Source: Bryobacterales bacterium
GTDB taxonomy: Bacteria > Acidobacteriota > Terriglobia > Bryobacterales > UBA6623
Reading direction: 5' to 3'
DNA length: 64,000 nucleotides
Assembly (NCBI GenBank): GCA_026713545.1
Contig: JAPOOG010000083.1
Coordinates: 1 to 64,000 of the forward strand
The translations under genes and the position numbers were made by a program. Of this stretch, positions 8,931 to 20,105 are shown one piece after another. The notes beneath the pieces are model-generated. The model was not told the origin of the DNA. It saw only the letters and a program-made list of their open reading frames with translations, and searched no databases. Positions within the stretch are counted from its first letter, which is position 1. Every line of letters begins with the position of its first letter.

Positions 8931-9401
8931 CTAGAACGGCACGTCGTCGTCGGTGATGCCTTGACCTCCTAAGTCGTCTCCGCCTGCTCCGCTCGCGGCG
9001 GCGGGCCGCCCTTGAGCCGCTGGTCGGTTTCCGCTGCCGGAAGGAGCTTCACCTGTCCCGTCCCGTCCACTTAGCAGGATCACGCCAAAGGGATCGGCGA
9101 TCACTTCGGTGCGGTAGCGCTTGTTGCCGCTTTGGTCCTCCCAACTGCGCGTCTGGAGACGACCCTCGACGTACACCTGCTTCCCTTTCTGCAGGTATGT
9201 CGCCAGGTTCTCGGCTCTCCAGAGGACAATGTCGTGCCACTCGGTGTCCTCCTGCCACTCGCCCGTCTGCTGGTTCTTGTACCGCCGGCTGGTCGCGAGA
9301 GTGAAACTGGTGACTGACGTACCGCTCTGGGTATAGCGCGTCTCGGCATCTTTGCCAAGATGCCCGATCAGCATAACTTTGTTGAGACTGCGGGATGCCA
9401 T
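8931..9401 (-). CDS. ssb: Single-stranded DNA-binding protein
   Basis: A 156-residue protein from the ATG at 9401; an upstream in-frame start at 9416 would only add MYLDS. It has an OB-fold domain, residues 1 to about 110 (SLNKVMLIGHLGKDAETRYT, EWHDIVLWRAENLATYLQKG, VYVEGRLQTRSWEDQSGNKR), then a Gly/Ala/Pro-rich linker and the acidic C-terminal tip DDDVPF that recruits replication and repair partners. The length and tip are those of ordinary bacterial SSB. It is divergent from the SelA-like gene at 9547, leaving about 145 bases for both promoters. Confidence 0.97.
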   Translation of the reverse strand: MASRSLNKVMLIGHLGKDAETRYTQSGTSVTSFTLATSRRYKNQQTGEWQEDTEWHDIVLWRAENLATYLQKGKQVYVEGRLQTRSWEDQSGNKRYRTEVIADPFGVILLSGRDGTGEAPSGSGNRPAAQGRPAAASGAGGDDLGGQGITDDDVPF

Positions 9402-9546
9402 GGAATCAAGGTACAATCAAACGCCGCTGCGATCAAGGAATCCGGCTCATTTTGGCCAGGATTGCAGACTTTCCGGCTTTTTTTGCATGCCCGATGGACC
9501 CCTGCGGACGGGCAGTAGCGAAAGCCCTACCCCACGAGATGCAAAC

Positions 9547-10758
9547 ATGACCCCATCATCCACACGTAGAAACTTTCTGCACAACACCGCGGCGGCTGCC
9601 GCTCTCACCACCTCCGCTGGCGCAATGGGATGCGGTGCTCAGGAGCAGTCGGCCGGCGGCGCAGCGGCGACCATCACTTACGAAGACTTGGGCGTCCGCC
9701 GCGTGATCAACGGCCGAGGCACGGTCACGGTCCTGGGTGGTTCCATAATGCCCCCGGAAGTCGTCGCCGCCATGGTCGACGCGGCCAGTAGCCATGTGAG
9801 CTTGCCGGACCTCCAACGAAAAGCCGGCGCGAAGATTGCCGAGATGATCGGCGTACCCGCCGCGATGATTGCTTGCGGGGCGGCGTCGGCCATCACTTGC
9901 GGCACCGCGGCATGCTTGCACCGCGGCGATCGCAAGAAGGCCTATCAACTTCCCGAAGTCACCGGCGTTGCGAACGAGATCATTTCGCAGGAAGCGCACC
10001 GCTGCGGCTACGAAGCGCAGATGTGGCTCACCGGCGCGCGGACGACTTGGGTCGAGACCCGCGAGGAACTCGAAAACGCCATCAGCGACAAGACCGCCAT
10101 GATGTTCTTTCTCAACAAGGCGGACCCCGACGGCCAAATCAAGCGTGCCGAGTGGATCGAGGTCGCCCGGAAGCACGGCGTCCCCACGCTCAATGACGCT
10201 GCGGCCGATGTTCCTCCCATGGAACGCCTCAAGGACTATGTCGACGAAGGTTTCGACCTGGTCGTTTTCTCCGGGGGCAAGGGACTGATCGGGCCGCAGG
10301 CCAGCGGACTGCTGTTGGGGCGGGAGGATCTCATCGATGCCGCCTGGATGTCGATCAGCCCTCGCGGGGGCATCGGGCGCGGCATGAAAGTCGGCAAGGA
10401 GGAGATCATGGGCCTCGTCGCGGCGGTGGAGCGCTACCTGCGCATCGATCACAATGCCGAGCGCAAGGAACTCGATCGCCGTGCGGCGCACATTATCGAT
10501 ACGGTCAAGGTCATCAGCACGGTTGCCTGCGAAATCGACATCCCACCCATTGCCAACCGCATCCCGCACGTTACCGTGCGTTGGGATGAGGGCTCTGTCG
10601 GCAAATCACCCCGGCAAGTCATCGACGAGATGCTTAATGGCGAGCCCGCCATCGCCATCTCCGGCGGAGGCGACAACGGAGTTCGCATCTCCGTATGGCA
10701 AATGCAGGCCGGGGAAGCCGAGACCGTCGCCGCGCGCCTGTACGAGGTCTTGAGTTGA
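9547..10758 (+). CDS. SelA-like PLP-dependent enzyme, exported (Tat signal)
   Basis: A 403-residue protein read from the ATG at 9547, the first start that gives a Tat signal (STRRNFLHNTAAAAALTTSA) rather than an extension running into the ssb promoter region. The mature part is a fold-type I PLP enzyme of the SelA / D-glucosaminate-6-phosphate ammonia-lyase (DgaE) family: GRGTVTVLGGSIMPPEVVAAM, ACGAASAITCGTAACL, TLNDAAADVPP, and the PLP-lysine motif VFSGGKGLIGPQASG with Lys245. No selenocysteine system is nearby, so a selenium role is unlikely. A beta-elimination or lyase role on a sugar-acid or amino-acid substrate is inferred. A second, longer homologue is at 40402-41937. Confidence 0.85.
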   Translation: MTPSSTRRNFLHNTAAAAALTTSAGAMGCGAQEQSAGGAAATITYEDLGVRRVINGRGTVTVLGGSIMPPEVVAAMVDAASSHVSLPDLQRKAGAKIAEMIGVPAAMIACGAASAITCGTAACLHRGDRKKAYQLPEVTGVANEIISQEAHRCGYEAQMWLTGARTTWVETREELENAISDKTAMMFFLNKADPDGQIKRAEWIEVARKHGVPTLNDAAADVPPMERLKDYVDEGFDLVVFSGGKGLIGPQASGLLLGREDLIDAAWMSISPRGGIGRGMKVGKEEIMGLVAAVERYLRIDHNAERKELDRRAAHIIDTVKVISTVACEIDIPPIANRIPHVTVRWDEGSVGKSPRQVIDEMLNGEPAIAISGGGDNGVRISVWQMQAGEAETVAARLYEVLS

Positions 10759-10902
10759 CATGCAGGCTGGCCTTCCATCCGCCGCTGCGTGTGGCCAAGG
10801 ACCTGTTGTATATTGTTGAAATTCGTCGAGCCCTGAAACCCTTGGCAATCCCCAAGAATGGTCCCATTCGGAGGCTCTGAATCCCCATTGGAGATCCACT
10901 GA

Positions 10903-12840
<1,938 letters not shown>

Positions 12841-12950
12841 GCTGCGGAGAAGCTCCGCCTCGCCGAGCTGCGCTCTCGCGGGAATCAGGATCGTGTACGG
12901 CGCGTGCCCTCATATCAGGGAGATAGCAACACCGCTGATAAAATGGACCT

Positions 12951-13970
12951 TTGACGTTCGCGAGTCCATTCTCGATTGGCACGGTGCCCATCAAGCCCGC
13001 CGTCGTGCTGGCGCCTATGGCCGGCGTGACCGATACCGTCTTCCGCCGATTCATCCGCGGCTTGGGGGGCTGCGGTCTCATCATGACCGAGTTCACGAGC
13101 TCGAACGGGCTCCTCGCCGTCCGCAAACGCGAGCACCGTCAGTCACGCAATTTCAACTACCTCTATTACGAGCCCGATGAGCATCCGATCGCCGCGCAAC
13201 TTTTCGGATCCGATCCGCAGGTTCTCGCCGACGCAGCCCGCATCGTCGAGGATCTCGGTTTCGACGCGGTCGACCTCAACTTCGGCTGTCCGGTCAAGAA
13301 AGTCGTCAAATGCAATGGCGGATCCGGACTGCTCCGAGACCTGCCCCTGATCGAAGACATTCTGAGCACTGTGAGAGCGGCGGTGAAAATCCCCTTTACC
13401 TGCAAGTTCCGGTCCGGATGGGATGACAAGTTCATCGTTGCGGTGCAGGTGGCGCGTATCGCCGAGGACTGCGGGCTGCAAGCCGTCGCGATCCACGGAC
13501 GTACACGCGCGCAAGGCTACGCCGGCAGGTCCAATTGGGCGCTGATCGGCGAGGTCAAGCAAGCCGTCAAGATTCCCGTCATCGGCAACGGCGACGTTTT
13601 CTCGCCGGAGGATGCGGTTCGCATGTATGAGCAAACCGGCTGCGACGGAGTGATGATCGGCCGTGCGGCTTCGACGAATCCCTGGATCTTCCGCCAAATC
13701 CTGCAATACGTAGAATCCGGCGGCTACGACCAGCCCACAGAGCGCGAGCGCTACCTCATGCTTCGAGACTACTATCGACTCCTGGTCGAGAAGAGCGACA
13801 AGATCTCCGGGGCGGTCGTCGGCAAGATGAAGCAGTTTGCCTCGCGTTTTACGCACGGCGTCCGAAACGGCTCTCGCCTTCGCAAAGCGATTTATCGCTG
13901 CAGCGGTATTGACGAGATCCTGGCGACCGTCGACGAGTTCTTCGAGAAAAGTCTTGCGGAAGCGGCATGA
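12951..13970 (+). CDS. dusB: tRNA-dihydrouridine synthase B-type
   Basis: A 339-residue FMN-dependent enzyme that reduces uridine to dihydrouridine in tRNA. The TIM-barrel motifs are complete: [50 protein letters not shown] with the catalytic Cys in [16 protein letters not shown], and [15 protein letters not shown], followed by [19 protein letters not shown]. It starts with TTG (no in-frame ATG lies between the preceding stop and the first motif). Its end overlaps the rnhA start by 4 bases (ATGA), making a dusB-rnhA-cysS unit. Confidence 0.95.
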   Translation: MTFASPFSIGTVPIKPAVVLAPMAGVTDTVFRRFIRGLGGCGLIMTEFTSSNGLLAVRKREHRQSRNFNYLYYEPDEHPIAAQLFGSDPQVLADAARIVEDLGFDAVDLNFGCPVKKVVKCNGGSGLLRDLPLIEDILSTVRAAVKIPFTCKFRSGWDDKFIVAVQVARIAEDCGLQAVAIHGRTRAQGYAGRSNWALIGEVKQAVKIPVIGNGDVFSPEDAVRMYEQTGCDGVMIGRAASTNPWIFRQILQYVESGGYDQPTERERYLMLRDYYRLLVEKSDKISGAVVGKMKQFASRFTHGVRNGSRLRKAIYRCSGIDEILATVDEFFEKSLAEAA

Positions 13971-14401
13971 AATCCGTCACGTTGATTACGGACGGGTCGT
14001 GCCTCGGCAACCCGGGGCCCGGCGGCTGGGCCGCCCTCCTGCGTTACGGCGAACACTCGCGCGAACTCTCCGGAGCCGATCCCGAGACAACGAACAACCG
14101 CATGGAAATGACCGCGGTGCTCGAAGGCCTCTCCACCTTGCGAGAGCCCTGCCGGGTTACCATCGAGGTTGATTCCGAATACGTCAAGAAAGGCATTACC
14201 GAGTGGATGGCCGGCTGGAAGCGCCGCAGCTGGAAAACCGTTACCAAACAGCCCGTCAAGAACCAGGACCTGTGGCGGAGGTTAGACGAAGCCGTTGCTC
14301 GTCACGATGTCAAATGGCGCTGGGTCAAGGCTCACGCCGGCCATGCCGACAACAATCGCTGCGACGAACTGGCGCGCGAGGCCGCCATGGCCGCCCTCTA
14401 A
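13967..14401 (+). CDS. rnhA: Ribonuclease HI
   Basis: A 144-residue enzyme that cuts RNA in RNA-DNA hybrids. The catalytic set is complete: Asp9 ([16 protein letters not shown]), Glu47 ([13 protein letters not shown]), Asp69 (IEVDSEYV) and Asp133 ([10 protein letters not shown]), with His123 in the flexible loop (VKAHAGH). The basic handle region ([20 protein letters not shown]) is present, as in the E. coli enzyme. It overlaps dusB by 4 bases and is followed 34 bases later by cysS. Confidence 0.97.
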   Translation: MKSVTLITDGSCLGNPGPGGWAALLRYGEHSRELSGADPETTNNRMEMTAVLEGLSTLREPCRVTIEVDSEYVKKGITEWMAGWKRRSWKTVTKQPVKNQDLWRRLDEAVARHDVKWRWVKAHAGHADNNRCDELAREAAMAAL

Positions 14402-14435
14402 TCTTGTTGCACGACCTGTTGTCTTCGAAGTCCCC

Positions 14436-15839
14436 ATGGCCTTGCATTTCTACAATACGCTGACCCACCGTCTCGAACCTTTCGCGCCGCTCGACAATAA
14501 CAAGGTGCGCATGTATTCGTGCGGTCCGACGGTCTATAACTACGTCCACATCGGCAATCTCCGCAGCTTTACTTTCCAGGACATTCTGAGACGCTATCTG
14601 CGATGGAGCGGCTACGAGGTCTATCACGTCATGAATGTCACCGACGTGGACGACAAGATCATCCGCGACTCGATCGAGGCAGGCCAATCGATCGGTGAAT
14701 ATACGGCCCAATACCGAACCTCATTCGAGGAAGACGCCGCCGCGCTGCGTCTCGAATCGCCGGAGAGGGTAACGCCGGCCACCGAGCACATCGACGAAAT
14801 GATCGAGTTGATCCGCCGCCTCGATGAAAAGGGGCACACCTACGAAAGCAAGGGATCGACCTATTTTCGCATCGGAAGCTTTCCGGAATACGGCAAGCTT
14901 TCGAGACTCGACGCCTCAGGGATCCAGTCTGGCGCGCGCGTCGAGCAGGATGAATACGAAAAAGACGAGTTGCGCGACTTCGCCCTTTGGAAAGCCTCCA
15001 AGCCCGGCGAACCCGTCTGGGACAGCCCTTTCGGCCTTGGCCGCCCCGGCTGGCACATCGAATGTTCCGCAATGGCGATGAAGTATCTGGGCGAGAGCTT
15101 CGACATCCATACCGGCGGCGTCGACCTGGTGTTCCCCCACCACGAAAACGAAATTGCGCAATCCGAGGCCGCTACGAGAAAACCCTTCGTGCGCTTCTGG
15201 CTGCATGCCGAACACCTTCTGGTCGACAACCGCAAGATGTCGAAATCCGCCGGGAATTTTTATACGCTCCGGGACTTGTTGGACAAGGGTTTCAGCGCCG
15301 AAGCCATCCGCTATCTTCTGGCCTCCGTGCCCTACCGCAAGCAGATCAACTTCACCCTTGAGGGCCTCAATGCCTCCCAAACAGCCATTGAGCGCCTGCG
15401 CAACTTCCAGCGGCGTCTCGAAGAAGGCGGTTTCCCCGGCGGCCGCAATTCCGTCGTTACCGAGTTGGCCGACGCTGCCTGCCAGAGCTTCATCGCCGGC
15501 ATGGACGACGACCTCAACACCGCCCTGGCGCTCGCCGCCGTCTTCGAGTTCATCCGCGACGTCAACACCAGGATGGACGCCGGTGAGTTTCAGGCTGACA
15601 ATGTCGTCGATGCCCACCGCGTTCTCGAACTCTTCGATACTGTCTTCGATGTCCTCGAGACCGAGGAGTCCGTGCAGGTTCCCGCCGAAGAGATCGAAGC
15701 CCTCATCGCCGAACGCATCGCCGCCCGCAAAGCCCGTGACTTCATCCGTTCCGACGCCATTCGCGACGGCCTCAAAGCCCGCGGCGTCCTCCTGGAAGAC
15801 ACCTCCCAAGGCACACGCTGGAAATACGGCTCGGCGTAG
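14436..15839 (+). CDS. cysS: Cysteinyl-tRNA synthetase
   Basis: A 467-residue class I synthetase from the ATG at 14436 (MALHFYNTLTH); a longer frame from 14295 overlaps rnhA and lacks family character. Motifs: zinc/HIGH region YSCGPTVYNYVHIGNLRSF, WHIECSAMAMKYLG and VFPHHENEIAQSEA for cysteine and zinc binding, and KMSKSAGNF. It charges tRNA-Cys. It ends about 200 bases before the convergent ileS stop. Confidence 0.97.
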   Translation: MALHFYNTLTHRLEPFAPLDNNKVRMYSCGPTVYNYVHIGNLRSFTFQDILRRYLRWSGYEVYHVMNVTDVDDKIIRDSIEAGQSIGEYTAQYRTSFEEDAAALRLESPERVTPATEHIDEMIELIRRLDEKGHTYESKGSTYFRIGSFPEYGKLSRLDASGIQSGARVEQDEYEKDELRDFALWKASKPGEPVWDSPFGLGRPGWHIECSAMAMKYLGESFDIHTGGVDLVFPHHENEIAQSEAATRKPFVRFWLHAEHLLVDNRKMSKSAGNFYTLRDLLDKGFSAEAIRYLLASVPYRKQINFTLEGLNASQTAIERLRNFQRRLEEGGFPGGRNSVVTELADAACQSFIAGMDDDLNTALALAAVFEFIRDVNTRMDAGEFQADNVVDAHRVLELFDTVFDVLETEESVQVPAEEIEALIAERIAARKARDFIRSDAIRDGLKARGVLLEDTSQGTRWKYGSA

Positions 15840-16045
15840 GGAGAGGTCATGACCACCGCGCCCCTGATCAGCCCGATCCCGGCGGAACAGATCCTACAAC
15901 GCAAGGTCGACGGTTTCCCATGTGAACTCGACGTAGGTCGGTTTGTCAGCATGCCCCTGGTGGAAGACGAACACGGGAAGCAGTTTCATTGCTTCAAGCG
16001 TCGTGGTGTCTGAGGCTCCCTGGGAGGGGCCTGCCTTTCATCCTC
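15840..16045. other. Convergent intergenic stretch between cysS and ileS
   Basis: Both genes end here. On the minus strand after the ileS stop a 31-codon frame (15894-15989) reads KLLPVFVFHQGHADKPTYVE and could be a remnant or a tiny gene, but it has no recognisable family or clear ribosome site. No strong terminator hairpin with a T-run was found. Confidence 0.3.
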
Positions 16046-19000
16046 CTACGCTTGAGCGATCAGAATGGCGGTCTGCTCGCCTTCGATCGTCATCTCGCGC
16101 GTTTCGGCGGAAGACCAATCAGGTTGGTCGTGGCGGAGCTCGGTGCAAAGGACTTCGCCTTTGAAGTGGTCTTCATTGGCCGCGATGATGCGCCGCAGCC
16201 GCTCCGAACCTAGCACTGACAAACGGATTCGTTGGGTGTATTCGACGTCGAGTTCCTTACGTAGGTTCTGGATGCGATGGAGCAGCTCGCGGTACAAGCC
16301 CTCTTCGCGAAGCTTGTCGTCAAGGTCGGTGCTGAGGACGACGACAGTCGTCTGATCTCCAGCTGCGGCAAAATACTCGGCGGCTTCGACCAGGACTTCG
16401 ACATCGTCAGAACCGAGTTTCAGAACTTCGCCGTCGACTTGAATCTCGGCGGAGCCGGTGTTGAGTAATTGGCCGCGGAGCATACCGCCGTCGACATCTT
16501 GGAACGCCTTCTTTGCAAGCGGCATCTTCTTGCCGAGGCGGGGTCCGAGCCGGCGGAAGTTCGGTCGGACGGAGTAGCTGACGTGTCCTTCGTCACCGTG
16601 CACGAAGGCTGCTTCGTGCACGTTGAGCTCTTCTTCGATCAAGTGCTTGTATTGCTCGAGACGCGTTCGCAGGCCGTCGTCAGGCAGCACGATCTCGGCT
16701 TTCGAGAGCGGCTGGCGAACCTTGAGCTTATTCTCCGTGCGCACTCGCAGGCCGAGCGACACCAAGTTTCGAACTGCCGCCATCTCCTGAGACAAGGCGC
16801 GGTCGACGTTTGCCGGTTTGGGCGAGGGGCATTTGCACAAGTGGATGCTTTCCGTCGCAGCCTCGTTCTGGCGTCGGACGATGTTCTGGTAGATCTCTTC
16901 CGTCGTGAAGGGGATGAAAGGTGCGGCGAGAGTAATGACACAGGTAAGGCACTCGTAGAGAGTGGCGTAGGCGTCTTCCTTGTCGGCGTCGAACTCGCTC
17001 TTCCAATAGCGTTCACGGCTACGGCGCAGGTACCAGTTCGAGAGCCCGTCGACGAAGCGCGAGAGTTCACCGGCCGCTTCGTAGGCCCTGTAGTCATTCA
17101 TGAACTGCGGGATGCTATCCGCAATGATCGCGAGCTCGGAGAGGATCCAGCGATCGAGCAGCGAGCGCTCGGCGACGGGCCGGCCCTTCATTGTGACGGG
17201 GTCAAAGCCGTCGATGTTGGCGTAGATCGTGAAGAAGGAATAGACGTTCCGCAGCTTGAGAGGGAACTCCTTCTGGATGGTCCGCACGTTGGCAAGTGAA
17301 TGCCGGGTCGACGACCACGGCGGATTGCCGGCCAGAAAGAACCAGCGGAAGGCATCGGCGCCAGGCGCGGTGGCAGTCGGACTTTCGATCGTCACGCGCT
17401 CTCGGCTGGTCAGGAATCGGATGTCATTGGGCTTGGTTTTGATCCCGGCCTCGCAGGGACACAGACCCAACGCGTCGCGGTCCTCCTTGGCGAGCGCGAT
17501 CAGCCGGCGCGGCAGCTTCATCCCCGGCTGCATCCTCACCGTAACGGTAACCTCCGTCTTATCCGAGCGATAGACCTTCATAGCGTCGCCGGGAAGCACA
17601 TCAAGAGCTTGCAGATCGGCGCGAGCGATGACTGCGCCGCCGGGCTCGACGGCAACGCCCTCGGCCTCGGAATCGATGACCGCGAACTCCTGAGAGATCT
17701 TGTCGAAGATCACCTCGGGAGGCGTGTAGTTGCCCTTGGACTTCGATTCCTTCTTCCCCTCGGGATCGGTCACATGCCCCAGTACGATGCACGTCTTGAA
17801 CGGATGTGGGTAAGGCCGTGGTTTGAGACCGAGTTCCTTCTGCGTCTCTTCACTGAACAGCAGCGTCGAGATCATGAGCTGCGAATAGAACCAGCCCCGG
17901 GTTTGATCAATCGCCTCGGTGATGTAGTCGGCTGGAAACGCGTTCGCAAACTTGTCTTGGTTCTGGTGCGGATAGCCCCATTGCGCGAAAGGCATGCACC
18001 CGGAATCGAACCAACAGTCGATCACTTCGGGGACGCGCCGGTACACTCCGGGCTCGCCCGGCTCGGTGAACGTTACCTCGTCAACCCACGGCTTGTGGAC
18101 CATCAGGTGGTCGGAAAGCTCGGGGTCCTTTTCGCGGTCGCTGTGGAAATGGTCGAACGCATTGGGGTTCTTCGCAAGAATTTCGTTGACCGAGGCCGGC
18201 GCCTGCATCTTCCCGGTCTCGTCGTTGCACCAGATGTTCAGTGGTGTGCCCCAATAGCGCTCGCGCGACAGCGCCCAATCCACGTTGTTCTTCAGGAAGT
18301 CGCCGAAGCGGCCGGTGCCGATCTGAGGAGGCAGCCAGTTGGCGGCGTCGCTGTTTGCAATCGCGTTACTGACCTTCGCCGTCGTACGGATAAACCACGC
18401 CGGCCGCGCGTATTGGATCAGCGGATCGTCATCTGCGCGCCAGCAGAAGGGATAGTCGTGCCGGTACGTTTCGCGGTGCAGCAGGATGCCCTTGTCGCGC
18501 ATCGTCCGGATAATCTGCTTGTCAGCCTCTTTGACCCATTGGCCTTGAATGTCGGGCGTCTCTTCATTGAAGGTACCGTCGGGCTTGACGGGACACAGCA
18601 GAGGGATCTCCGACGGGTTTTTGAAGCGCTCGGCGTGCTTGCGAAGCAGGTCGTAGTCAACTTCGCCAAAGGCGGGGGATTCGTGAACGAGACCAGTGCC
18701 CTGGTCGAGTTCGACGAAGTCTGCGGCGAGAACGCGCCAGAGTAGATGCTCACTGCCACCGTCCTTGAGTTGGGCCCTCTTGTCCCAATATTGATCCAAG
18801 TAGTAGTCAAGAGGAGGGTGGTAGCGCTTCCCGAGCAGTGCTTCGCCCTTGAACCCGCGCTCGACGAGCAGGCTGCGTCCCAACTTCTGCTCCAACGTCA
18901 CGCGCAAGGCGGCGGCGACGATCAGCTTGTGATCGCCGTCAATGACCTGCACATAGTCGTAGTCAGGCCGGACGGCGACGTATTGATTCGACGGTAGTGT

Positions 19001-19696
19001 CCAGGGTGTCGTCGTCCAGATGACGAGGTGCGAGCCAGGTTCGTCGACAAGTTCGAGCGCGACGTAGACGGCCGGGTCATCAACCGTTTTGTAGCCGAGG
19101 CCGACTTCGCCCGACGATAACGCCGTGCCCCCCTGCGGCCACCACCATACGATTTTGTGGCCCTGGTAGAGCAGATCTTGTTTGAACAGTTCCGAGAGCG
19201 CCCACCAGACGCTTTCGACGTAGCTCTTGTGGTAGGTGACGTAGGCCTCGTCGAGGTCAACCCAGAAGCCGACGCGGTTCGTCATTCGCTCCCACTCGGC
19301 GGTGTAGCGGAAGACCGACTGCATGCAGCGAAAGATGAAGCGCTTGACTCCGTATTCCTCGATCGCCTCCTTGCCATGGATGCCGAGTTCCTTTTCGACC
19401 TCGACTTCGACGGGGAGGCCGTGAGTGTCCCAACCGCCTTTCCGCAGCACTTGGCAGCCCGTCATCGAGCGGTACCGTAGAAACACGTCCTTGAAAACGC
19501 GTGTCAGGACATGCCCGTTGTGCGGCAGGCCGTTGGCCGTCGGTGGGCCTTCATAGAAGGTGAAGCTCGGCCCGCCCAGGTGGCTCTCGATCGTCTTCTC
19601 GAAGATGCGGTTGTCCTGCCAGAACTTCTGGATCGAGGATTCGACCTCCGCGAAATTGACGATCGGCTGCGCTTTCTGAAACTTCGGATCGCTCAT
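16046..19696 (-). CDS. ileS: Isoleucyl-tRNA synthetase, eukaryote-like type, with about 105-residue insertion
   Basis: A 1216-residue class I synthetase from the ATG at 19696 (MSDPKFQKAQPIVNFAEVES); the frame is open further upstream only because it runs into a toxin-like remnant. Motifs: FYEGPPTANGLPHNGHVLTR with HNGH (residues 59-62) in place of HIGH, a CP1 editing domain (TTPWTLPSNQYVAV), DQTRGWFYSQLMIS and KESKSKGNY (about residue 648) in place of KMSKS. After PPEVIFDKISQEF an insertion of roughly 105 residues separates the KMSKS loop from GADAFRWFFLAGNPPW (about residue 779). The C-terminal zinc finger of the bacterial type is absent, as in the mupirocin-tolerant eukaryote-like type; that property is inference. 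Confidence 0.95.
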   Translation of the reverse strand: MSDPKFQKAQPIVNFAEVESSIQKFWQDNRIFEKTIESHLGGPSFTFYEGPPTANGLPHNGHVLTRVFKDVFLRYRSMTGCQVLRKGGWDTHGLPVEVEVEKELGIHGKEAIEEYGVKRFIFRCMQSVFRYTAEWERMTNRVGFWVDLDEAYVTYHKSYVESVWWALSELFKQDLLYQGHKIVWWWPQGGTALSSGEVGLGYKTVDDPAVYVALELVDEPGSHLVIWTTTPWTLPSNQYVAVRPDYDYVQVIDGDHKLIVAAALRVTLEQKLGRSLLVERGFKGEALLGKRYHPPLDYYLDQYWDKRAQLKDGGSEHLLWRVLAADFVELDQGTGLVHESPAFGEVDYDLLRKHAERFKNPSEIPLLCPVKPDGTFNEETPDIQGQWVKEADKQIIRTMRDKGILLHRETYRHDYPFCWRADDDPLIQYARPAWFIRTTAKVSNAIANSDAANWLPPQIGTGRFGDFLKNNVDWALSRERYWGTPLNIWCNDETGKMQAPASVNEILAKNPNAFDHFHSDREKDPELSDHLMVHKPWVDEVTFTEPGEPGVYRRVPEVIDCWFDSGCMPFAQWGYPHQNQDKFANAFPADYITEAIDQTRGWFYSQLMISTLLFSEETQKELGLKPRPYPHPFKTCIVLGHVTDPEGKKESKSKGNYTPPEVIFDKISQEFAVIDSEAEGVAVEPGGAVIARADLQALDVLPGDAMKVYRSDKTEVTVTVRMQPGMKLPRRLIALAKEDRDALGLCPCEAGIKTKPNDIRFLTSRERVTIESPTATAPGADAFRWFFLAGNPPWSSTRHSLANVRTIQKEFPLKLRNVYSFFTIYANIDGFDPVTMKGRPVAERSLLDRWILSELAIIADSIPQFMNDYRAYEAAGELSRFVDGLSNWYLRRSRERYWKSEFDADKEDAYATLYECLTCVITLAAPFIPFTTEEIYQNIVRRQNEAATESIHLCKCPSPKPANVDRALSQEMAAVRNLVSLGLRVRTENKLKVRQPLSKAEIVLPDDGLRTRLEQYKHLIEEELNVHEAAFVHGDEGHVSYSVRPNFRRLGPRLGKKMPLAKKAFQDVDGGMLRGQLLNTGSAEIQVDGEVLKLGSDDVEVLVEAAEYFAAAGDQTTVVVLSTDLDDKLREEGLYRELLHRIQNLRKELDVEYTQRIRLSVLGSERLRRIIAANEDHFKGEVLCTELRHDQPDWSSAETREMTIEGEQTAILIAQA

Positions 19697-19759
19697 GAGA
19701 GTGTCAGTAAAGGACTTAGTGTAGCGACTTGACGGTAAGCGTCCGGCTCGGGACGGTCG

Positions 19760-19981
19760 GACGATCTTGTCGCTGTCGGAGTGCGAACCGCTGCTGAACC
19801 AAGTGGTTCGATCGCCGTCAAAGATGTCGAGTTCGCGATAGCCGATGCTGTTTCGGTCGCTATCATCGACACGCTTGAAGTGCAGACTCGCATGAAACGG
19901 GTCTTCCCGAAACCATTGGAAGGCGAAGCGGGCTTGCACATGAACGTCGATACGCAGCAGTTTCCAGGGTTTTCGAAAACA
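19760..19981 (-). pseudogene. Remnant of a RelE/ParE-like toxin gene
   Basis: The frame upstream of ileS reads FRKPWKLLRIDVHVQARFAF, then QWFREDPFHASLHFKRV, then DGDRTTWFSSGSHSDSDKIV. This follows the RelE/ParE plasmid-stabilisation pattern (F-W-K-L-L ... DPFHPSLHFK ... GD-x-x-x-WFWIGSHADYDKL), but with an upstream stop (TAA at 19982-19984), no good start codon, and changes in the usually conserved WFWIGSH box. The frame happens to continue without a stop into ileS. No antitoxin gene is seen next to it. It is probably a decayed chromosomal gene; a divergent functional form is possible but less likely. Confidence 0.45.
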
Positions 19982-20105
19982 TTACGATGTCAATCCGGAC
20001 ACAATGCAACAACTTCAGTCTGCTCATGGGATACGACCTCATCGCGGGGCTGGGTTCCGCTACAATCAGTCCTGATCTGCGGCGGGCTTTGCGCTACATC
20101 CACCT

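Noticed and set aside
19697-20105. T-box riboswitch upstream of ileS
   Set aside because: No AGGGTGG-type T-box sequence or specifier stem was seen on the minus strand.
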